Source: Deltaproteobacteria bacterium | GTDB lineage: Bacteria; Desulfobacterota; Desulfobacteria; Desulfobacterales; ETH-SRB1 | Direction of reading: 5' to 3' | Assembly (NCBI GenBank): GCA_019309665.1 | Contig: JAFDFV010000037.1 | Location: 1-11,350, forward strand | DNA: 11,350 nt | Shown here: positions 1-6,736 of the stretch, piece by piece | How the letters are laid out: the number at the start of each line of letters is the position of its first letter | How positions within the stretch are numbered: position 1 is the stretch's first letter | Position numbers and translations under genes: made by a program | The notes under the pieces: generated by a model | Databases searched by the model: none | What the model saw: only the letters and a program-made list of their open reading frames with translations | What the model was told of the DNA's origin: nothing

Positions 1-18
1 GTGAACCGTAAACCGTTA
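1..18 (-). repeat. Heptad repeat (CGGTTNA units) at the ribD stop
   Basis: Read on the minus strand, two heptads CGGTTTA and CGGTTCA follow directly after the ribD stop codon (TAA at 18-16) and continue toward the window edge. The same CRGTTNA heptad forms a six-unit array at 9866-9907, and related sequence lies at 5671-5689 and 10032-10045. The true extent cannot be seen because the window ends here. Confidence 0.6.
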
Positions 19-1110
19 CTTAATATATCCTTCGATCATTACATCATCACCAAAACGGTGAACATTTATATTTTTGACTGGAATGCAATTTTTCATTAAA
101 TCAGGTCCTGGCCCCATGCACATGGGGATACCATCATCTCCTCCAAGAATTTTTGGAGCATAAAAAAATATTGCCTTATCAACTATTCCCGCCGAAAGCG
201 CAGATGCATTAACCCGGCTTCCACCTTCAATCAGCAGACTTGTTATGCCCAGAGTCCCAAGTTGTACCATAAGTGAAGCAAGATCTATAAGGCCGTCCCT
301 TACCGGAGCTACAATAATTTTAGCGCCTTTTTTTTCTATTCTGTTTTTTTTATCTTCCGAAACGGAACTACAAGTTATTATAATTGTATCGGAATCAGAA
401 TCAAGCTGCAATACCCTGGCCTCCTCAGATATAGAAAGGTTGGTATCAAGTATTATTCTGGCAGGGTCCAAACCATTTATATCGTCCAAACGGGTGGTCA
501 AGCTGGGATTGTCAATTTTAACGGTATTAACACCGACCATAATTGCATCTGCAGCATGACGAAGCTTATGGACAAATCTTCTTGATTCTTCACCTGAAAC
601 CCATCTGGCATCACCTGTTCTGGTTGCAATACGTCCATCCAAAGTAGCCGCACATTTTAAAGTTACAAACGGAGAACCGGTTTCGACAAATTTTATAAAA
701 GCCTCATTTAGTTTTTTTGCTTCATCCTCACAAATTCCAAGAGTAACATCTATGCCTTTATTTTTTAAATAATCTATACCGCCTCCCTTAACATTGGGAT
801 TTGGGTCTTTCATTGCAATGACTACTCTCTTTATGCCGGCCTCTGCAATTTTTAAAGTGCATGGTAGTGTACGGCCAGTATGATTGCATGGCTCAAGTGT
901 AACATAAAGTGTCCCGCCTGATGCTAAGCTCTTTGCATCATTAATAGCATTGATTTCCGCATGAGCTTTGCCGACAGCTTTATGGTATCCCTTACCAGCA
1001 ATTTTGCCGTCTTTAATAATAACCGCTCCGACCATGGGGTTCGGCGATGTAAAGCCCAATCCCTTCTCGGCAAGCTCAAGTGCCATTTTCATGAAATACT
1101 TATCGTCCAT
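16..1110 (-). CDS. ribD: Bifunctional diaminohydroxyphosphoribosylaminopyrimidine deaminase / 5-amino-6-(5-phosphoribosylamino)uracil reductase RibD
   Basis: RibD carries out the second and third steps of riboflavin synthesis in the cytoplasm: zinc-dependent deamination of the pyrimidine intermediate, then NADPH-dependent reduction of its ribose. From the chosen start the protein is 364 aa. The deaminase domain (about 1-145) has the zinc and catalytic motif H50-A-E52 and PCNHTGRTLPC with C75 and C84, matching the classic RibD spacing. The reductase domain (about 145-364) begins near PFVTLKCAATLDGRIAT and contains a GVNTVKIDNPSLTTR substrate-binding segment. I chose ATG at 1110 (MDDKYFMKMALELA, a typical RibD N-terminus) over a GTG six codons upstream; neither has a strong Shine-Dalgarno sequence. 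It follows nrdR after about 136 bp. The next riboflavin genes would lie beyond the left edge. The stop codon sits at the edge of a heptad repeat. No FMN riboswitch is visible upstream. Confidence 0.96.
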   Translation of the reverse strand: MDDKYFMKMALELAEKGLGFTSPNPMVGAVIIKDGKIAGKGYHKAVGKAHAEINAINDAKSLASGGTLYVTLEPCNHTGRTLPCTLKIAEAGIKRVVIAMKDPNPNVKGGGIDYLKNKGIDVTLGICEDEAKKLNEAFIKFVETGSPFVTLKCAATLDGRIATRTGDARWVSGEESRRFVHKLRHAADAIMVGVNTVKIDNPSLTTRLDDINGLDPARIILDTNLSISEEARVLQLDSDSDTIIITCSSVSEDKKNRIEKKGAKIIVAPVRDGLIDLASLMVQLGTLGITSLLIEGGSRVNASALSAGIVDKAIFFYAPKILGGDDGIPMCMGPGPDLMKNCIPVKNINVHRFGDDVMIEGYIK

Positions 1111-1246
1111 AATACTTATACTTTGCACAGCTATAAACTACGCTTTTTGAAACAGTCAGGATTATAAGGGCTCTGTCAAAAGGAAAAAAACATAATAAAA
1201 AGCAGAAGTTAAGACCTTCCGAGGTATAGTTTATATTCTGATAAAC

Positions 1247-1702
1247 CTACTGTTTGCTTAGAAGGTTTTTCAGCTCAGAAACAAAATCATTTACATCTTT
1301 GAATTCTCTGTAAACCGATGCAAATCTGACATATGCGACATCATCTATCTCATGTAGCTTTGCCATAACCCTTTCGCCGATAGTTGATGAAGGGATTTCT
1401 TTTTCACCGGTTTCTCTAAGATCTTGCTCCAGATCTTCAATAAACTCCTCAATGACATTAATGCTGATGTTGCGTTTTTCGCAGGCTCTCTTCATGCCCG
1501 CACCTACATTCTCCCTGTTGAAAACCTCTCGGCGTCCATCCTTCTTGATAATCATAATAGGAATTTCTTCAATATGTTCGTAGGTAGTAAAACGCCTGCT
1601 GCATTCAATACACTCTCGGCGTCTTCGTATTACATTACCGTCCCTGCTTAATCTTGAATCTATAACCTTGTTGTTGATTTCTCCACAAAATGGACACTTC
1701 AT
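1247..1702 (-). CDS. nrdR: Transcriptional repressor NrdR
   Basis: NrdR is an ATP/dATP-sensing repressor of ribonucleotide reductase genes. The 151-aa length is normal. An N-terminal zinc ribbon has C3-x2-C6 and C31-x2-C34 (MKCPFCGE and RRECIECSRRF), followed by the RRR basic stretch and RFTTYE that lead into an ATP-cone domain (about 46-136). Its ATG (1702-1700) overlaps the stop of the upstream deaminase gene as ATGA, so the two are probably translationally coupled. Pairing with a dCMP deaminase makes sense because both act on deoxynucleotide supply. Its targets (nrd genes) are not in the window and I saw no convincing NrdR box here. Confidence 0.97.
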   Translation of the reverse strand: MKCPFCGEINNKVIDSRLSRDGNVIRRRRECIECSRRFTTYEHIEEIPIMIIKKDGRREVFNRENVGAGMKRACEKRNISINVIEEFIEDLEQDLRETGEKEIPSSTIGERVMAKLHEIDDVAYVRFASVYREFKDVNDFVSELKNLLSKQ

Positions 1703-2163
1703 GAATTTTCCCTGTATTTTATTAGTTCAACATTTGCTTCTTTAAACATCCCTATTGACATGGCATCCGGATATCCCGAATGATAATAGATTTTAGTTAT
1801 GCCGGCATTTATTAGCATTTTAGCACATATTAAACATGGCTGATTAGTACAGAAAAGCGTTGCATCTTTTATAGAAACGCCATGTAATGCAGCCTGAATA
1901 ATAGCATTTTGCTCTGCATGGATGCCACGACACAGCTCATGCCTTTCACCAGATGCTATGTTCAATTTTTCACGAAGACAGCCAATGTCAAGACAGTGCT
2001 TAAGCCCGGAAGGGGCTCCGTTATATCCGGTAGATAGTATTCTTTTATCCTTAACGAGCAAAGCACCAACCGCTCGTCTGCGACATGTTGAACGTTTTGC
2101 AACAAGGTGGGCAATATCCATAAAATAGGTTTCCCATGAAGGTCGCGTACGATTATCTGACAT
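1699..2163 (-). CDS. comEB: dCMP deaminase (ComEB family)
   Basis: Cytidine/deoxycytidylate deaminase family, predicted to convert dCMP to dUMP for dTTP synthesis. At 154 aa it is full length. The zinc site is visible as H82-A-E84 (GIHAEQNAI) and P109-C110-x2-C113 (PCLICAKMLI). The NGAPSG and GCLREKLNIASGERHELCRG segments are typical of the ComEB/dCMP deaminase branch. It is cotranscribed with nrdR, with a 4-bp stop/start overlap, and lies 73 bp downstream of glyA. No clear Shine-Dalgarno precedes the ATG at 2163. The start codon lies within a 15-bp tandem duplication (2152-2181). The symbol comEB reflects the family name and does not imply a competence role. Confidence 0.93.
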   Translation of the reverse strand: MSDNRTRPSWETYFMDIAHLVAKRSTCRRRAVGALLVKDKRILSTGYNGAPSGLKHCLDIGCLREKLNIASGERHELCRGIHAEQNAIIQAALHGVSIKDATLFCTNQPCLICAKMLINAGITKIYYHSGYPDAMSIGMFKEANVELIKYRENS

Positions 2164-2181
2164 TTTATTATCTGAAATGTT
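2152..2181. repeat. 15-bp tandem duplication over the comEB start codon
   Basis: ATTATCTGACATTTT (2152-2166) is followed directly by ATTATCTGAAATGTT (2167-2181), differing at two positions. On the minus strand the downstream unit carries ATGTCAGATAAT (Met-Ser-Asp-Asn). The upstream unit carries ATTTCAGATAAT, in frame but with ATT in place of ATG. It looks like a small slippage duplication of the translation start. Confidence 0.65.
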
Positions 2182-2236
2182 ATTATATTATTTGTTTATC
2201 TATATACGCCATAAAGCATCATTCTGCAATCTGTTG

Positions 2237-3478
2237 CTAATTAATAATCGGAAAATTATTACAAAGCTTGCCGGTCTTATGTCTGGCAGTATCAATTACC
2301 TTGTCATTATTATGATTTTTGAGAACATCAATAATGATTTCCGCAATAATTTCCATCTCAGGCTCTTTCATACCTCTTGTAGTTATAGCAGGTGTACCTA
2401 TTCTTATACCACTTGTTACAAAAGGACTTAACTTTTCAAAAGGTATGGAATTTTTGTTGACCGTAATGCCCGCTCGGCCCAATACTTCTTCAGCATCTTT
2501 TCCAGTGATGTTGAAATTTCTCAAATCAGCAAGCACCATGTGGTTATCTGTGCCGTCAGATATAAGCTTTACGCCGCTTTTCATTAAATTTTCTGCAAGA
2601 GCATTTGCATTTTTTACTACATTAATCTGATATGTCCTGAAATCTTCACTAAGGGCTTCCTTAAAGGCAACCGCTTTGGCCGCAATGATATGCATCATTG
2701 GTCCGCCCTGTATCCCAGGGAAAACCTGTTTGTTCAACTTAGTACCGTAGTCTGTTTTGGCTAATATTAACCCGCCCCTGGGTCCTCTGAGGGTTTTGTG
2801 GGTTGTGGAAGTTACAACATCAGCAAATGGAATAGGAGATGGATGAACTCCCGCTGCTACCAATCCGGCTATATGAGCCATATCTACAACGAGATAAGCG
2901 CCGACTAATTCAGAAATTTCAGCAAATTTTTTAAAATCTATTATACGCGGATAGGCACTTGCACCGGCAATAATCATCTTTGGTCTATGTTTTTTCGCCA
3001 GTAAAGCTACTTCTTCATAGTCGATTCTTCCTGTATCTTTTTTTACTCCATAGTGAACAAAATTATAAAGTCTGCCTGAAAAACTTACAGGACTTCCGTG
3101 AGTAAGGTGCCCGCCATGAGAGAGAGCCATGCCAAGAACGGCATCGCCTGGATTTAAAAGTGCAAAATATACCGCCATATTGGCCTGGGACCCTGAATGA
3201 GGCTGTACATTGGCATACGCTGCATTGAAAAGTTTTTTAGCTCTTTTGACGGCCAGTCTTTCGGCAACATCAACGTATTCACAACCTCCATAATAGCGCT
3301 TATCGGGATATCCTTCGGCATATTTATTCGTTAGCACACTGCCCTGAACAGCCATAACCGCCCGGCTTGCAATATTCTCTGAAGCTATAAGTTCCAAGGT
3401 GTTGCTTTGCCTGTCAATCTCCTTTGCAATTGCATCGGCAATATCAGGATCTATATTTGAAATATCTTTTAAATCCAA
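2237..3478 (-). CDS. glyA: Serine hydroxymethyltransferase
   Basis: This PLP enzyme interconverts serine and glycine with transfer of a one-carbon unit to tetrahydrofolate, in the cytoplasm. At 413 aa it is full length. Recognisable motifs are LIASENIASRAV, NKYAEGYPDKRYYGG, QPHSGSQANMAVY, the VVDMAHIAGLVA strand and the PLP-lysine motif STTHKTLRGPRGG with K228. The start is TTG at 3478-3476, preceded by an AAAAAGGGA Shine-Dalgarno; the nearby ATG (in GGGATGACA) is out of frame. A MITE copy ends only about 16 bp upstream of the start, so the ribosome-binding site lies just outside it. The spacer to rpiB (118 bp) consists mostly of that element. Confidence 0.97.
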   Translation of the reverse strand: MDLKDISNIDPDIADAIAKEIDRQSNTLELIASENIASRAVMAVQGSVLTNKYAEGYPDKRYYGGCEYVDVAERLAVKRAKKLFNAAYANVQPHSGSQANMAVYFALLNPGDAVLGMALSHGGHLTHGSPVSFSGRLYNFVHYGVKKDTGRIDYEEVALLAKKHRPKMIIAGASAYPRIIDFKKFAEISELVGAYLVVDMAHIAGLVAAGVHPSPIPFADVVTSTTHKTLRGPRGGLILAKTDYGTKLNKQVFPGIQGGPMMHIIAAKAVAFKEALSEDFRTYQINVVKNANALAENLMKSGVKLISDGTDNHMVLADLRNFNITGKDAEEVLGRAGITVNKNSIPFEKLSPFVTSGIRIGTPAITTRGMKEPEMEIIAEIIIDVLKNHNNDKVIDTARHKTGKLCNNFPIIN

Positions 3479-3494
3479 TTGTCATCCCTTTTTC

Positions 3495-3601
3495 TATAAG
3501 ACTTTCAGATAATTAATTTCACAAGGCCAGAGGGAGAAAGGCGTATTAGTTATACGTCGACGACTGATAACACAGTGAAATTATTTATCTGAAAGTCTAT
3601 A
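3495..3601. mobile_element. MITE-like palindromic element, copy 1
   Basis: A 107-bp element with terminal inverted repeats of about 27 bp: TATAAGACTTTCAGATAA at the left, and TTATCTGAAAGTCTATA at the right. It is about 94% identical by eye (5 substitutions, 1 inserted A) to the reverse complement of copy 2 at 8848-8953. It has no coding capacity, contains a TCGTCGACGA-type core, and is consistent with insertion at a TA dinucleotide. Its right end overlaps rpiB and supplies the rpiB stop codon (minus strand ATA-TAG). I infer a nonautonomous element mobilised by a transposase elsewhere. Confidence 0.85.
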
Positions 3602-4043
3602 TCTGGTCAAACTTGTTTATTCTGTGTAGATGTCGCCCGCCTTCAAAGGGTGTTTCAAGCCATGCTTCAAGCATTGCTATAGCAAGAGATTCCCCTGTAA
3701 CGCGCCCTCCTATAACCAATATATTGGAATTGTTGTGACGTCTGCTCATAATAGCTGAAAAAAGATCGTTACAAAGAGCGGCTCTTACATGCGGGAATCT
3801 GTTGGCAACCATTGACATTCCTAACCCTGTCCCACAGAGAAGTATCCCGCGCTCAAATTTTCCCTTTGAAACCGCTGAGGCAACCTTGATTCCAAAATCC
3901 GGATAATCTACTGAATCCTTACTATCAGTGCCGACATCTTCAACGTCAATGCCGTTTTCAATGATATAAGCCTTGATCTTTTCCTTCAAATGATAAGCAG
4001 CATGATCACTGCCTATAATAACAGGTGTTTTATTTTTATACAT
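3597..4043 (-). CDS. rpiB: Ribose-5-phosphate isomerase B
   Basis: RpiB interconverts ribose 5-phosphate and ribulose 5-phosphate in the pentose phosphate pathway. The 148-aa product has GSDHAAYHLK near the N-terminus (D13, H14), the catalytic cysteine region RGILLCGTGLGMSM (C70), the RRHNNSNILVIGGR motif (H103) and TPFEGGRHLHRI near the C-terminus. The start is ATG at 4043 with only a weak upstream GAG. It follows fabF after a 321-bp repeat-filled spacer. The last codons run into MITE copy 1, whose end provides the TAG stop. If the element and one TA are removed in silico, the frame reads on as IEKG and 12 more residues to a TGA at about 3446-3444 inside glyA, so the present C-terminus is probably an insertion-made one. 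The core enzyme is intact. Confidence 0.95.
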   Translation of the reverse strand: MYKNKTPVIIGSDHAAYHLKEKIKAYIIENGIDVEDVGTDSKDSVDYPDFGIKVASAVSKGKFERGILLCGTGLGMSMVANRFPHVRAALCNDLFSAIMSRRHNNSNILVIGGRVTGESLAIAMLEAWLETPFEGGRHLHRINKFDQI

Positions 4044-4115
4044 TTTTAACTCAATAGTATAGGAAAGTCCATTTTTTGTCTAATAAATTCGGTAGTATAA
4101 GATAGATGGGCAAAC

Positions 4116-4372
4116 AGTGCCTAAAGTATATTAAAGTGCCTAAAATGCCTAAAGTTGTGGTACGCCTTCGGCGTGCTAATTGATAATATAGGAATAGAAA
4201 CTGTTACACTTCCATATGCATTAATGACTCAAGAAATCTTTAGGAACGTGGACGAAATAACTTCCAAATCTATGCGCCTACTTGGGAAAGTTATTTCGTA
4301 CACGTTCCTTATATAAAATGGCAGAATACCTTAACTTTAGGCACTTTAAATACTTTAGCTCACTTTAGGCAC
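4116..4372. repeat. Inverted clusters of GTGCCTAAAGT units flanking the rpiB-fabF spacer
   Basis: At the left, AGTGCCTAAAGTA (4116), TAAAGTGCCTAAAA (4132) and ATGCCTAAAGTT (4145-4156) are followed by a hairpin GTACGCC-TTC-GGCGTGC (4160-4176). At the right, in inverse orientation, ACTTTAGGCACTT units lie at about 4333-4347 and 4362-4373, with ATACTTTAGCTC between them. The two arms pair over roughly 42 bp with gaps. The spacer between rpiB and fabF (4044-4364) has no gene that I can see; apart from these arms and the hairpin element at 4242-4309 it is unremarkable AT-rich DNA. The right arm supplies the fabF stop codon. Confidence 0.75.
4242..4309. repeat. Short inverted-repeat element, 22-bp arms
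   Basis: The left arm AGGAACGTGGACGAAATAAC(TT) at 4242-4263 and the right arm at 4288-4309 are reverse complements with a single mismatch, separated by a 24-nt loop. RNA from either strand would fold into a very stable hairpin. No T-run follows on the minus strand, so it is not a standard terminator. It is nested within the GTGCCTAAAGT arms, which suggests insertion into an older repeat. Confidence 0.8.
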
Positions 4373-5633
4373 TTCTTTTCCGCACCGAAGGTGCGTTATG
4401 GTATTTTCTAAAAACAAGTGACGCATTTGTCCCTCCAAAACCAAAAGAATTGGACATCGCAATCTCAACTTTTTTCCTACGTGCAGTGTTAGCAACATAA
4501 TCAAGATCGCACTCTTCGGAAGGGTTATCAAAATTTATAGTCGGAGGAATAATATCTTCATTGATTGCAAGAGTTGTGAAAACCGACTCAATTCCGCCGG
4601 CACCACCTAGCAGGTGTCCGGTCATAGATTTGGTTGAACTTATCGCTACCGAATAAGCCTTGTCTTTGAATACCTGTTTGATTGCCATTGTTTCATAAAG
4701 ATCGTTAAGCTGTGTTGATGTGCCATGAGCATTAATGTAATCGACCTCGTTATAGGAAATTTCTGCATTATCAAGAGCGGCCTGAATACACCTTGCGGCG
4801 CCCTCTCCATCAGGTGAAGGAGCGCTCATATGATATCCGTCTCCGCTCATACCATATCCACAAACCTCAGCATAAATACGAGCCCCCCTTTCCAATGCCC
4901 CTTCGAGAGTTTCAAGAATAAGAATACCGCTTCCTTCACCCACAATAAAACCATCACGATCGCGGTCAAAGGGGCGCGATGCTTTTTCAGGATCATCATT
5001 ACGTGTTGACAGAGCTTTCATAGCATTAAAACCAGCGATACAGGTTGGTGTAATAACAGCCTCAACACCTCCTGTTATCATAACATCTGCTGCGCCTCTT
5101 TTTATGATTTCGAATGAATCGCCGACAGCATGTGTTCCTGCCGCACATGCAGTTGCAACTGAAGCATTCGGCCCCTTGGCGCCCAAATAAATAGAAACCA
5201 TTCCAGGAGCCATGTTCCCAATCATCATAGGAATGAAAAACGGAGTTACTCTTTTTGGGCCCTTGGTATCAAGAACTCTTTGAGTTTCCTCCATTATAGA
5301 AAGTCCTCCCAAACCGCATCCTGTCAGGACTCCAGTCCTGTTTGCATTGGAGCTGTCGATTACCAAACCCGAATCTTCAAGCGCCATACGGGAAGCCGCA
5401 ACAGCATAAGCAATAAACAACTGTGTACGTTTTGCGTCTTTTTTTGTAAGATAATCCTCTGGCTTAAAACCCTTTACTTCTCCTGCAATCTTTGTATCAA
5501 AATCTTTAGTATCAAACCTGGTAATCTCACTTATTCCTGATTTTCCGGCACAAAGCGCCGGCCAGGTATTTTCAACACCTATACCAAGAGGTGTTATCAG
5601 CCCTACGCCGGTAACAACTACCCGTCTATCCAA
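4365..5633 (-). CDS. fabF: Beta-ketoacyl-ACP synthase II
   Basis: FabF condenses malonyl-ACP with acyl-ACP in fatty acid elongation. The thiolase-fold synthase has the catalytic triad exactly where expected: C163 (TACAAGTHA), H303 (NAHGTSTQLND) and H340 (STKSMTGHLLGGAGG), with the family signature SNSFGFGGTNASLVF near the end. It starts at TTG (5633-5631) behind a strong AAAGGAGG Shine-Dalgarno with 5-nt spacing. At 422 aa it has about 11 extra residues after FRKY (HNAPSVRKRSA). The DNA for this tail contains a perfect CGCACC-GAA-GGTGCG hairpin and a GTGCCTAAAGT repeat that supplies the TAA stop, so the tail looks repeat-derived. It lies 60 bp downstream of acpP. Confidence 0.97.
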   Translation of the reverse strand: MDRRVVVTGVGLITPLGIGVENTWPALCAGKSGISEITRFDTKDFDTKIAGEVKGFKPEDYLTKKDAKRTQLFIAYAVAASRMALEDSGLVIDSSNANRTGVLTGCGLGGLSIMEETQRVLDTKGPKRVTPFFIPMMIGNMAPGMVSIYLGAKGPNASVATACAAGTHAVGDSFEIIKRGAADVMITGGVEAVITPTCIAGFNAMKALSTRNDDPEKASRPFDRDRDGFIVGEGSGILILETLEGALERGARIYAEVCGYGMSGDGYHMSAPSPDGEGAARCIQAALDNAEISYNEVDYINAHGTSTQLNDLYETMAIKQVFKDKAYSVAISSTKSMTGHLLGGAGGIESVFTTLAINEDIIPPTINFDNPSEECDLDYVANTARRKKVEIAMSNSFGFGGTNASLVFRKYHNAPSVRKRSA

Positions 5634-5670
5634 GAAAACCTCCTTTAAAAGTCACCTTTTTTCTTATTTA

Positions 5671-5689
5671 GTAACCGTGAACGGTTACC
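5671..5689. repeat. GTAACCGT/ACGGTTAC palindrome between acpP and fabF
   Basis: GTAACCGT-GA-ACGGTTAC is a perfect 8-bp inverted repeat with a 2-bp centre, starting about 5 bp after the acpP stop and about 38 bp before the fabF start. The half CCGTGAACGGTTAC recurs nearly unchanged at 10032-10045 (CCGTGAACGGGTAC) and inverted at 9921-9934, so it belongs to a dispersed family. It could be the collapsed ends of that larger element. Confidence 0.65.
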
Positions 5690-5693
5690 TTAT

Positions 5694-5924
5694 TTACGAA
5701 TGTTTATGAGTATATTCAATAGCATCCTTTACAGTCAGAATTTTTTCTGCATCCTCATCAGGAATATCTATGTCGAATTCTTCTTCCATTGACATTATAA
5801 GCTCAACCAGATCAAGCGAATCCGCCCCTAAATCATCCACAAACGATGCCTCGATCACAACTTCATCCAAATCAACACTTAACTTTTCTGCAATAATCTT
5901 TTTTACTTTATCCTCAACTGACAT
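5694..5924 (-). CDS. acpP: Acyl carrier protein
   Basis: ACP carries growing acyl chains on a phosphopantetheine arm. The 76-aa acidic protein has the attachment motif GADSLDLVE with S36, and the EEEFDIDIPDEDAEKI helix typical of ACPs. I chose ATG at 5924 (MSVEDKV). The longer frame starting at GTG 18 bp upstream would place the strong AAAGGAG Shine-Dalgarno inside the coding region, so that start is unlikely. It sits in the standard order fabG-acpP-fabF, with 51 bp to fabG and 60 bp to fabF, and both spacers contain repeats. Confidence 0.97.
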   Translation of the reverse strand: MSVEDKVKKIIAEKLSVDLDEVVIEASFVDDLGADSLDLVELIMSMEEEFDIDIPDEDAEKILTVKDAIEYTHKHS

Positions 5925-5946
5925 TAAGTTTTCTCCTTTCACATAA

Positions 5947-5978
5947 GAGACCTTTGAAAAATATTCAATAAGGTTTCA
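5947..5978. repeat. Mini-hairpin GAGACCTT...AAGGTTTCA at the fabG stop
   Basis: GAGACCTT (5947-5954) and AAGGTTTC (5970-5977) form an inverted repeat around TGAAAAATATTCAAT. The sequence resembles the terminus of the larger element at 9060-9203 (TGAAACCTTTGAAAAATGTT). On the minus strand its end TGAAACC supplies the fabG stop codon TGA. It fills most of the fabG-acpP spacer. Confidence 0.65.
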
Positions 5979-6734
5979 CATATACATTCCACCGTTTACA
6001 TGGATTACCTGACCTGTAATGTACGCTGCATCATCTGAAGCCAGAAATTTAACAGCAGCGGCAACATCTTCGGGCTGTCCCCCACGACCCATTGGTACTT
6101 GATCCAGCATAGCCTTCCTTGCCTTTTCAGGAAGCGCTGCCGTCATGTCTGTCTCAATAAAACCAGGAGCAACTGCATTTACAGTAACATTTCTGGCGGC
6201 AAGTTCTTTTGCCGCTGTTTTTGTCAGCCCAATTAATCCTGCCTTTGAAGCAGAATAATTCGCCTGTCCCGGGTTGCCGCTTACACCAACAACAGACGCT
6301 ATATTTACTATACGGCCATAGCGCTGCTTCATCATGATTTTTGCGGCAAGTCTTGTGCAGGTAAATGCACCCTTTAAGTTTATATTTAACACCATATTCC
6401 AGTCGTTCTCTTTCATGCGAACCAAAAGCCCATCCTTGGTAATACCCGCATTGTTAACAAGAATATCTACACGACCGGTTTCATCAACTATTTTCTCAAA
6501 AAAAGCTTCAACCTCTTTTGCATTTGCGACATCGACACTCATGCTAACCGCCGAACTTCCCAGGTCGGCAACTAATCTTTCTGTATCCGCAGCAGCAGCC
6601 TCTTCAGCCTCGGGATTACCCGGAGAAAAATAGTTGAAATAGATTTGAGTATCCGGATTTGCCAGGGAAAGGCAAATAGATCGTCCAATACCTCTTGAAG
6701 CACCTGTGACAACAACAGTACGTTTTTCAGGCAT
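5976..6734 (-). CDS. fabG: 3-oxoacyl-ACP reductase FabG
   Basis: FabG is the NADPH-dependent ketoreductase of the fatty acid elongation cycle. The 252-aa short-chain dehydrogenase shows the cofactor motif TGASRGIG (10-17), NNAG (94-97), N119, catalytic S147, Y160 and K164 (YSASK), and PGFIETDM. The ATG at 6734 lies 2 bp after the stop of the acyl-CoA dehydrogenase, whose last codons provide the GAGAGG ribosome-binding site, so the pair is tightly coupled. The stretch at about 25-60 (NPDTQ to VADLG) seems slightly long compared with common FabG. Acting next to acpP and fabF supports FabG over another SDR, though SDR specificity cannot be read from sequence alone. Confidence 0.93.
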   Translation of the reverse strand: MPEKRTVVVTGASRGIGRSICLSLANPDTQIYFNYFSPGNPEAEEAAAADTERLVADLGSSAVSMSVDVANAKEVEAFFEKIVDETGRVDILVNNAGITKDGLLVRMKENDWNMVLNINLKGAFTCTRLAAKIMMKQRYGRIVNIASVVGVSGNPGQANYSASKAGLIGLTKTAAKELAARNVTVNAVAPGFIETDMTAALPEKARKAMLDQVPMGRGGQPEDVAAAVKFLASDDAAYITGQVIHVNGGMYM

Positions 6735-6736
6735 AA

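Noticed and set aside
1111..1128. Longer RibD starting at GTG (six extra residues)
   Set aside because: No better ribosome-binding site, and MDDKYFMKMALELA at the ATG matches the usual RibD N-terminus.
1161..1179. TTGACA and TATAAT on the minus strand ahead of ribD, looking like a promoter
   Set aside because: Only 7 bp separate them, too short for a sigma70 promoter; TATAAT with a proper spacer has only a T-run as -35.
1111..1246. FMN riboswitch upstream of ribD
   Set aside because: None of the conserved RFN-element segments is visible and the spacer is short.
4056..4082. TAGACA-N15-TATACT on the minus strand as an rpiB promoter
   Set aside because: Spacer too short and it would leave a leader of only a few nucleotides; kept as unproven.
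5925..5942. Longer AcpP starting at GTG
   Set aside because: The strong AAAGGAG Shine-Dalgarno would lie inside the coding sequence; ATG at 5924 is correctly spaced from it.
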